Positions 1 through 5,071 of a DNA stretch of 6,418 nucleotides are shown here, piece after piece. Position 1 is the stretch's first letter. Every line of letters begins with the position of its first letter. A program made the translations under genes and the position numbers. Source of the DNA: JAPLJQ01 sp037143735 (lineage in GTDB: Bacteria > Desulfobacterota > Syntrophia > Syntrophales > UBA2185); the NCBI GenBank assembly GCA_037143735.1, contig JBAWYD010000126.1, positions 1-6,418 on the forward strand. The letters run 5' to 3'. A model generated the notes under the pieces. It did not search any database and was not told the DNA's origin. It was given only the letters and a program-made list of their open reading frames with translations.

Positions 1-7
1 TGATATC

Positions 8-14
8 AGAAGGA
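8..14 (+). promoter_or_regulatory. Shine-Dalgarno site for the substrate-binding protein gene
   Basis: AGAAGGA ends 5 bases before the ATG at 20. It is one of the two good ribosome-binding sites in the window and supports the start at 20 rather than the internal ATG at 62. Only 19 bases precede the gene, too few to judge a promoter. The TGA at 1-3 could be the stop of an upstream gene, but that cannot be tested here. Confidence 0.75.
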
Positions 15-19
15 TATTA

Positions 20-1057
20 ATGGAAATCTGCCGCGTAGCGGCTTACTTGAACAAGCGATTTATGTTGACCTGCGCTGTCATGATCATCGTCTGTGCTGCT
101 CTTTTTACCGCGGGGTGCAGAGATAAGGCGGTTGAGGAAGACACTGGAAAACTGGAAACTGTCAGGATTGGCGCCTTTAAAGGGGAAATAGCCGCCTTGG
201 TGTGGGTGGCCGAAAGCGAGGGGTTCTTTAAAAAATATGGTCTGAATGCACAGGTGACCGGTTTCGAATCCGGTGTGGCCGCCGTCGAGGCACTTACGGC
301 TGGTACTCAGGATATAGCCACAGCGGCTGATTCCGTCTTTGTAAGCAAATCACTTAAAAACAATAGCAAGATAGGAATTCTGGGCGTGATCGCCCTAACG
401 GATTCGATTGAGATTGTAGCACGCATCGATCGGGGAATATCGTCGCCCGCTGACTTAAAAGGCAAGAAAATTGCCCTCACCAGCAAAACTCCATCCAACT
501 ATTTCATGGATCGGTATCTTATATACCACCAAATTGATCCGCGAACCGTCACGATTGTAGATCTTCCCCCGTTAAAAGTTGTCGAGGCTATTTCACAGGG
601 GAGCGTCGATGCCGCCATCACGTGGGAACCCTATGTCTGGAACATCAAACAAAAGCTGGCGGGCAAGGCGCGCTCCTGGCCAGCCCAGTCTGATCAACAA
701 TTTTATTTTCTTCTGATCTGCGGAACTGATTTTGCCGAAAAACGGTCTGAAGCGATAAAAAAAATGTTCCGGGCATTGACTGACGCCGAGGCCCTGGTTC
801 GCAAAGATCCTAAAAAGGTACAGCAGATACTGGCAAGGCGGCTTGCCCTTGATGATCGTTATCTCGTTTCGGTGTGGTCCAAGCACATCATCGGGCTATC
901 TCTCGACCAGGCCCTGTTTGTAGCCCTGGAAGATCAGGCTCGCTGGGCTATTAACAGAGGGTTTGCCACTGGGGGTAAACCGCTCAATTACCTGAAGAGC
1001 ATCTATCAGGAACCTCTCGCTTCGGTGAGACCTGATGTTGTGACCCTTTACAAGTGA
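20..1057 (+). CDS. ABC-type substrate-binding lipoprotein, NMT1/SsuA/THI5-like
   Basis: Predicted periplasmic solute-binding protein of 345 residues, anchored as a lipoprotein. Residues 1-32 form a signal sequence: K12 and R13 give the positive charge, residues 15-31 are hydrophobic, and a lipobox ending T-A-G-C places the lipidated cysteine at C33. The mature part looks like the nitrate/sulfonate/taurine/thiamine-precursor binding family: a first strand near residues 48-53, a 'SEGFF..YGL' segment typical of the family, an ESG motif at 83-85, a GKKIA segment near 148-152, and DAAITWEPY at 197-205, the characteristic second-lobe motif. Length is normal for the family. The ligand cannot be read from sequence. 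The next gene, 7 bp downstream, is a sensor kinase, and no permease or ATPase gene is visible, so a sensory role is plausible (inference). A transporter could still lie upstream of the window. Family call is firm; sensory role is tentative. Confidence 0.88.
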   Translation: MEICRVAAYLNKRFMLTCAVMIIVCAALFTAGCRDKAVEEDTGKLETVRIGAFKGEIAALVWVAESEGFFKKYGLNAQVTGFESGVAAVEALTAGTQDIATAADSVFVSKSLKNNSKIGILGVIALTDSIEIVARIDRGISSPADLKGKKIALTSKTPSNYFMDRYLIYHQIDPRTVTIVDLPPLKVVEAISQGSVDAAITWEPYVWNIKQKLAGKARSWPAQSDQQFYFLLICGTDFAEKRSEAIKKMFRALTDAEALVRKDPKKVQQILARRLALDDRYLVSVWSKHIIGLSLDQALFVALEDQARWAINRGFATGGKPLNYLKSIYQEPLASVRPDVVTLYK

Positions 1058-1064
1058 TACGTAT

Positions 1065-2978
1065 ATGCAGATAAAGACTAAACTTAAAACCGTATCCTGG
1101 AGTGCCGCCATCATGGCCATTCTGGTCATGTTCATACTTGCATGGACCAGCGAGCAATTAAAACAGTCAGCGGCACAGCACAACTTCGCTGAAGAAATGT
1201 TCACAACACACAACAACAGAATAGCTTTGCGGGATGAATATATACTGAACCACAATGAGCGTCCCAAAGAACAATGGCTGCAACTGACCGAAAACTTGAA
1301 GAAATTAGTTGAGCGGGCACAGGCTGAAGTTGTTTTACCTGAACAAAAGCTTATTTTGCAGCAAATCCCCCTGTACTTAGACAAAACGAAGAAACTTTTT
1401 ACACGTCTATGTGTGAATCAGGACGAGATGATCACTGGAAGGATCAGTATCGCGCAAAGTCAGAAGATGGAACAGCTAATTTATTCCCAGCTTATCATTG
1501 ACGCCCACACATTGTTAACACAGTTCCAAAAACTCCAGATGATTTCCGATCGTGAATATGCGGCCAGACAATCCCAGGGCAATGTTCTTGTTCTTGTTTG
1601 TGTTCTGCTGCTGGCATGCTTCACTATTTTCAGTTCAATGATGGTGGCACGGAGCATCGCGACGCCGCTGAGACGTCTAAGGGATGGACTCAAGGTTATC
1701 GGGGATGGCAATCTGGATTATCAAATTGCTGTAAAAGGTGACGATGAACTCTCGAACCTGGCCTCCGTGAGCAATGAAATGGCCGCCAAACTGAAGCAAT
1801 CTTATGCCTCCCTGGAAAGTTTACAGAGGGAAGTCGCCGAGCGCAAGCGCGTGGAGGAGGCACTCAGGGATGCAGAATTGAAATTCAGAACTATATTTGA
1901 TCAAGCATCGGATGGAATACTCCTTGCCGAAAAGGGGAGCAGCACTTTCTACATGGCAAATAATAAAATTTGTGAAATGCTTGGCTATACTCAGAAGGAA
2001 ATAATAAAAATCGGACTAAGCGAAATACATTTAGAAAAAGACCTGCCCTACGTTATCGAACAATTTGAGCGAATGGCGAGAAATGAAATATCAGTTGCTT
2101 CCGATATTCCCGTCAGGAGAAAAGATGGAAGGATTTTTTATGCTGATATAAATTCCAGTTCAGTAAACCTTGGAGGAAAAGATTATCTCATAGGTGTCTT
2201 TAGAGATATAACCGAGCGCAAGCAGGCAGAGGAAGAAATCAAGAAACTCAACAACGAACTGGAGCAGCGCGTTATTGACCGCACTGCCCAGCTTGAAGCA
2301 TCCAACAAGGAACTGGCGTCTTTTGCCTATTCAGTTTCTCATGATCTTCGCGCCCCTCTGCGCGGTATCGACGGCTGGAGCCTTGCCCTCCTGGAGGATT
2401 ACGGCGAAGGGCTCGATGATCAGGCCCGCAAATATCTCCATCGTGTTCGCACAGAGACGCAGCTAATGGGGAGGCTGATCGACGATCTGCTGAAGCTTTC
2501 GAGGGTTACCCGTGCCGAACTACGGTTGATGCCTATAGACCTCACAGCCATGGCGCACAGCATTGCCAACCGTCTGCAGGAAGAGAGACCTGATCGCCGG
2601 ATAGAATTTATAATTCAACCAGCCTTGAGAGCCGATGGAGATAGTCAACTGATTGACATAGCTCTCTCTAATCTTTTTGATAATGCCGTCAAGTTCACCG
2701 GTACGCGATCTCATGCAAAGATCGAGTTTGGCGATGTTGGGGTCGACGGAGGAAAGGCCTTCTTTGTACATGATGACGGTGTGGGGTTTGATATGGCTCA
2801 CGCACCAAAGCTGTTCGGGGCCTTTCAGCGCCTTCACAAATCATCGGAGTTCCCCGGCACCGGTATCGGTCTTGCGACGGTGCAGCGCATCATTCACCGC
2901 CATGGTGGCCGTATATGGGCCAATGCACAGATAGATCAAGGGGCAACCTTTTACTTCACACTAAAGGAGACAACATGA
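1065..2978 (+). CDS. Membrane sensor histidine kinase (periplasmic helical domain-HAMP-PAS-HisKA-HATPase)
   Basis: Inner-membrane histidine kinase of 637 residues. TM1 is about residues 10-28 and TM2 about 174-195. The roughly 145 residues between them look mostly helical and have no recognisable PAS or CACHE fold. HAMP is about 196-248 (P201, then a DE-L segment), and PAS about 270-383 ending in DITERKQAEEE. After a coiled coil, HisKA carries the phosphoacceptor H426 in SVSHDLRAPLRG. The HATPase shows the N box around N536/N540, the G1 box D570-D-G-V-G574 and the G2 box G598-T-G-I-G-L603. All catalytic motifs are intact. The HisKA style (DLRAPLRGIDG, LIDDLLKLSRV) is that of phytochrome-like kinases, which commonly pair with Rcp1-type regulators, exactly what follows. 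The start has no strong Shine-Dalgarno, suggesting coupling to the gene 7 bp upstream. The PAS-coding DNA is markedly AT-rich compared with its surroundings. Confidence 0.93.
   Translation: MQIKTKLKTVSWSAAIMAILVMFILAWTSEQLKQSAAQHNFAEEMFTTHNNRIALRDEYILNHNERPKEQWLQLTENLKKLVERAQAEVVLPEQKLILQQIPLYLDKTKKLFTRLCVNQDEMITGRISIAQSQKMEQLIYSQLIIDAHTLLTQFQKLQMISDREYAARQSQGNVLVLVCVLLLACFTIFSSMMVARSIATPLRRLRDGLKVIGDGNLDYQIAVKGDDELSNLASVSNEMAAKLKQSYASLESLQREVAERKRVEEALRDAELKFRTIFDQASDGILLAEKGSSTFYMANNKICEMLGYTQKEIIKIGLSEIHLEKDLPYVIEQFERMARNEISVASDIPVRRKDGRIFYADINSSSVNLGGKDYLIGVFRDITERKQAEEEIKKLNNELEQRVIDRTAQLEASNKELASFAYSVSHDLRAPLRGIDGWSLALLEDYGEGLDDQARKYLHRVRTETQLMGRLIDDLLKLSRVTRAELRLMPIDLTAMAHSIANRLQEERPDRRIEFIIQPALRADGDSQLIDIALSNLFDNAVKFTGTRSHAKIEFGDVGVDGGKAFFVHDDGVGFDMAHAPKLFGAFQRLHKSSEFPGTGIGLATVQRIIHRHGGRIWANAQIDQGATFYFTLKETT
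1841..1857 (+). repeat. PAS-edge linker repeat, copy 1
   Basis: GCGCAAGCGCGTGGAGG encodes ERKRVEE at the coiled coil leading into the PAS domain of the membrane kinase. It is one of five related 17-bp segments placed before or after PAS domains in three genes, and is the most divergent copy. Confidence 0.7.
2216..2232 (+). repeat. PAS-edge linker repeat, copy 2
   Basis: GCGCAAGCAGGCAGAGG encodes ERKQAEE straight after the PAS domain of the membrane kinase. It differs from copy 5, 4.1 kb away in another gene, at one base of 17, and the identity continues 5 bases upstream (ACCGA). Copies 1 and 2 bracket the AT-rich PAS segment. Confidence 0.75.
2964..2970 (+). promoter_or_regulatory. Shine-Dalgarno site deciding the response regulator start
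   Basis: AAGGAGA lies 4 bases before the ATG at 2975, inside the last codons of the preceding kinase gene. It fixes the regulator start at 2975 instead of the upstream in-frame ATG at 2915, which would add 20 residues unlike any REC domain. The start codon overlaps the kinase stop as ATGA. Confidence 0.85.
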
Positions 2979-3421
2979 AAGCAAAAACCATTCTTCTTGT
3001 CGAAGACAATCCGAGTGATGTCGACTTGACAAAACGAGCCCTGACAAAAGCTCGTATTGCCAACGAGTTGGTCGTTGCCGATGACGGTCAGGAAGCACTC
3101 GATTACCTTTTTGGAACCGGTCATTACGCCGGTCGGGATACAGCGCCATTATTAGCCCTGGTGCTGCTTGACCTCAAGCTGCCCAAGGTGGACGGTCTGG
3201 AGGTATTGAAACGGATTCGCGCTGATGCGCGTACAAAACGGCTGCCGGTGGTAATCCTCACATCCTCAAAGGAAGAACAGGACATTGCCACGGGTTATGA
3301 CCTTGGCGCCAACAGCTACATCCGGAAACCGGTTGACTTTTCCCAGTTTGCGGAGGCTATAGCGAATTTGGGCATGTATTGGCTGGTCTTGAATGAACCG
3401 CCACCGAAAGCAGTGCCGTGA
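2975..3421 (+). CDS. Single-domain response regulator, Rcp1-like
   Basis: Stand-alone cytoplasmic receiver protein of 148 residues with no output domain. REC residues are complete: acidic pair E10-D11, phosphoacceptor D66 in LLDLKLPKVDG, switch threonine T96 in ILTSS, and K118-P119. The long insertion between strands 2 and 3 (DYLFGTGHYAGRD...) and the start VEDNPSDVDLTKRAL are typical of the Rcp1 type of regulator that partners phytochrome-like kinases. The gene overlaps the upstream kinase by 4 bp, so that kinase is its most likely phosphodonor (inference). With no output domain it probably acts as a phosphate shuttle or by protein contact. The start at 2975 is chosen from the strong Shine-Dalgarno and from where homology to REC begins. 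The stop overlaps the next gene's ATG by one base. Confidence 0.93.
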   Translation: MKAKTILLVEDNPSDVDLTKRALTKARIANELVVADDGQEALDYLFGTGHYAGRDTAPLLALVLLDLKLPKVDGLEVLKRIRADARTKRLPVVILTSSKEEQDIATGYDLGANSYIRKPVDFSQFAEAIANLGMYWLVLNEPPPKAVP

Positions 3422-4959
3422 TGTGTAAAAGTCTTTCTATCCTCATCATTGAAGATTCTGAGAGTGACATGGAGCTGATTATCCGTCAGTTTCAGAAGGC
3501 AAACTACGACATCACTTACGAGCGGGTGGAAACGGCTGAACAGATGAGGGCAGCCGTCGAGAAGCTGTCATGGGATCTGGTAATAGCAGATTATACCCTC
3601 CCTGAATTCAATGCCCCCTCTGCCTTGGCAATTTTTAAAAAATCCGGTTTGGATATCCCTTTTGTTGTGGTTTCCGGTGCTATCGGCGAAGAAACTGCAA
3701 TCGAGATAATGAAGACCGGAGCTCACGACTATATCATGAAGGGCAACCTGTCCCGTCTCGTCCCGGCCATTGAGCGGGAATTGAAGGAGGCAGAATCAAG
3801 AGTCCAACGCAAGCGGGCGGAGGAAGCGCTGCGAGAGAGCGAGACGCTTTTCAGGAAACTGTTTGAAGACCACGCGGCGGTCAAGTTGATTCTCGATCAG
3901 GATACCGGGAATATCATCGATGCCAACAAAGCAGCGGCAGTTTTCTATGGATGGTCGCGTGAACAACTCAAGCAGATGAAGATTCAGGAGATCAATACAC
4001 TGTCGCCTGAAGAGGTCAAAGAAGAGATGGAGGAGGTCAGAGCCCAAAAAAGGATCCATTTCGAATTCCGCCACAGGCGGGCCGATGGTTCCGTTCGAGA
4101 TGTGGATGTGTTCAGCAGCACAATCGAAGCAAACAAAAGAACACGCCTCCATTCCATTGTTTATGATATCACCGACCGCAAGCGGGCGGAGGCGGCTCTT
4201 CAGGCAAGCAGCGATGAAGTAAAGACCATGTCACAGCAGCTCTGGCAGGCGGCGAAGCTGGCGACGATGGGAGAGCTGGCCTCCAGCATTGCCCACGAAC
4301 TGAACAATCCGCTTGCCACTATCAGCCTGAGGGTTGAATCGCTCACCGCTCAAACAACCGGGGATGATCCACGTCGGCGGGAACTGGAAATCATCGGGCA
4401 GGAAGTCGAGCGGATGGGCAATCTCGTGAGTAATCTCCTGCAATTCAGCCGCCGGAGTCAACCGCAGATCTCCACGGTGAACGTGTGTGATGAGATCGAA
4501 AAGACGCTTGAACTTGTTCATTACCACTTACGCAAGCACAATATTGCCGTTGCACGGGAATTCAAACCCGAGGGGCCGCTTATCCATGCAGATCGTCAGC
4601 AATTGAGACAGTTGTTTCTGAACCTGTTCACAAATGCAAGCGATGCCATGCCTGAGGGAGGAACGCTTACGATCCGCGTGACCAAGCGTCCCGAAGAAAA
4701 ACAGATCTGTATCGAGATTGCCGATACGGGTGTGGGCATACCGCCTGAGATTTTGCCCAAAGTTCTGGAACCCTTCTATACCACGAAACCGGAAGGAAAA
4801 GGCACAGGATTGGGATTGGCCATCTGCAGGCGCATAGCTCAGGCACACAATGGAACACTCAATATCACAAGCGATGGAGGTCCCGGAAACGGGACAAGGG
4901 TATGTATCACCCTGCCTTTTTCAAATGGAAGTAATTCAGCATGTATAAGGGATGAATGA
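3421..4959 (+). CDS. Soluble REC-PAS histidine kinase
   Basis: Cytoplasmic kinase of 512 residues with no transmembrane segment. An N-terminal REC domain (about 1-120) has E11-D12, phosphoacceptor D57 in IADYTLPEF, serine S85 at the switch position, and K107. K107 is followed by glycine instead of the usual proline, a variant I associate with REC domains at the front of kinases. PAS is about 138-255, ending in DITDRKRAEAAL. HisKA carries H292 in SIAHELNNPLA, the NtrB/ZraS-like type, and the HATPase has N401/N405, D435-T-G-V-G439 and G461-T-G-L-G-L466. All catalytic residues are present, so it should be phosphorylated on REC and in turn act as a kinase, making it a relay or integration node. 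The ATG at 3421 overlaps the preceding stop (TGATG). A GTG at 3418 is an alternative start adding one residue. No clear Shine-Dalgarno is seen, so coupled translation is likely. Its real target is unknown; the downstream REC protein is the nearest candidate. Confidence 0.92.
   Translation: MCKSLSILIIEDSESDMELIIRQFQKANYDITYERVETAEQMRAAVEKLSWDLVIADYTLPEFNAPSALAIFKKSGLDIPFVVVSGAIGEETAIEIMKTGAHDYIMKGNLSRLVPAIERELKEAESRVQRKRAEEALRESETLFRKLFEDHAAVKLILDQDTGNIIDANKAAAVFYGWSREQLKQMKIQEINTLSPEEVKEEMEEVRAQKRIHFEFRHRRADGSVRDVDVFSSTIEANKRTRLHSIVYDITDRKRAEAALQASSDEVKTMSQQLWQAAKLATMGELASSIAHELNNPLATISLRVESLTAQTTGDDPRRRELEIIGQEVERMGNLVSNLLQFSRRSQPQISTVNVCDEIEKTLELVHYHLRKHNIAVAREFKPEGPLIHADRQQLRQLFLNLFTNASDAMPEGGTLTIRVTKRPEEKQICIEIADTGVGIPPEILPKVLEPFYTTKPEGKGTGLGLAICRRIAQAHNGTLNITSDGGPGNGTRVCITLPFSNGSNSACIRDE
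3807..3823 (+). repeat. PAS-edge linker repeat, copy 3
   Basis: ACGCAAGCGGGCGGAGG encodes QRKRAEE between the REC and PAS domains of the soluble kinase. It differs from copy 4 in the same gene at a single base of 17. Confidence 0.75.
4176..4192 (+). repeat. PAS-edge linker repeat, copy 4
   Basis: CCGCAAGCGGGCGGAGG encodes DRKRAEA directly after the PAS domain of the soluble kinase. With copy 3 it flanks that PAS domain as a direct repeat. Confidence 0.75.
4948..4959 (+). repeat. Left copy of the 12-bp direct repeat (possible target-site duplication)
   Basis: AGGGATGAATGA, identical to 5057-5068. The match stops abruptly on both sides: the flanking bases differ (A versus C before, G versus C after). 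This copy encodes the last residues and TGA stop of the REC-PAS kinase. A perfect 12-bp match 109 bp away, bracketing a structured segment, is unlikely by chance and is best read as a target-site duplication. Confidence 0.7.
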
Positions 4960-4982
4960 GCTCGTTAAAAGTCCAAAAATCT

Positions 4983-5003
4983 CCTCCCCCTTGATGGGGG
5001 AGG
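4983..5003. other. Perfect GC-rich hairpin
   Basis: CCTCCCCC (4983-4990) and GGGGGAGG (4996-5003) form an 8-bp perfect stem closing the 5-base loop TTGAT. T4982 and G5004 could add a wobble pair. No run of T follows, so it is not an intrinsic terminator in the usual form. In mRNA it could slow ribosomes or RNases between the second kinase gene and the downstream receiver gene. Confidence 0.75.
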
Positions 5004-5031
5004 GTTAGGGTGGGGGTGAAAGGGGAGGGGG
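4996..5031 (+). other. Putative G-quadruplex motif
   Basis: Six runs of three or more G lie at 4996-5000, 5002-5004, 5008-5010, 5012-5016, 5022-5025 and 5027-5031. The first four are separated by loops of 1, 3 and 1 bases, satisfying the standard G3+N1-7 quadruplex rule with very short loops. The G-rich strand is the coding strand, so the mRNA would carry it. The first two runs are also the right arm of the hairpin at 4983-5003, so the two structures compete. Motif presence is certain; folding in the cell is not shown. Confidence 0.65.
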
Positions 5032-5056
5032 AAATGCAACCTTTTACGAGACCCTC

Positions 5057-5068
5057 AGGGATGAATGA
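5057..5068 (+). repeat. Right copy of the 12-bp direct repeat, carrying the downstream ribosome-binding region
   Basis: AGGGATGAATGA, identical to 4948-4959. In this copy AGGG (5057-5060) is the only Shine-Dalgarno-like sequence before the ATG at 5072, at a long spacing of 11 bases. The ATGs inside the repeat (5061 and 5065) open only short frames that soon stop, so they are not starts of the downstream gene. Confidence 0.7.
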
Positions 5069-5071
5069 CCA

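Larger units (their letters stand above)
4960..5056. mobile_element. 97-bp MITE/REP-like element with inverted arms and G/C-rich core
   Basis: Non-coding insert between two perfect 12-bp direct repeats. Its arms are inverted: CTCGTTAAAAG at 4961-4971 pairs with CTTTTACGAG at 5041-5050, giving 10 base pairs with T4966 bulged. Inside lies a perfect 8-bp hairpin followed by runs of G. From memory, similar C/G-run repeats and CTCGTAAAAAGTC-type arms are scattered between genes in many proteobacterial genomes; this was not searched. There is no transposase, so it would be non-autonomous. The right arm is followed by six bases (ACCCTC) before the repeat, whereas the left arm is preceded by only one, so the exact element ends are uncertain. 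Excising it with one repeat copy leaves a 3-bp gap between the flanking genes. Confidence 0.6.

Noticed and set aside
896..1384. Minus-strand open frame of 162 codons across the first gene junction
   Set aside because: Cysteine- and serine-rich translation with no motif, fully overlapped by two well-supported plus-strand genes.
2915..2974. Upstream start for the Rcp1-like regulator
   Set aside because: It would overlap the kinase by 64 bp and add 20 residues unrelated to REC domains. The ATG at 2975 has a strong AAGGAGA four bases upstream.
3418..3420. GTG start for the soluble kinase, one codon upstream
   Set aside because: It adds only one residue and neither start has a clear Shine-Dalgarno. 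ATG overlapping the stop as TGATG is the more usual coupled arrangement, though GTG cannot be excluded.
4983..5003. Intrinsic terminator after the second kinase gene
   Set aside because: The hairpin is perfect but is followed by G-runs rather than a T tract, and the downstream gene appears to belong to the same operon.
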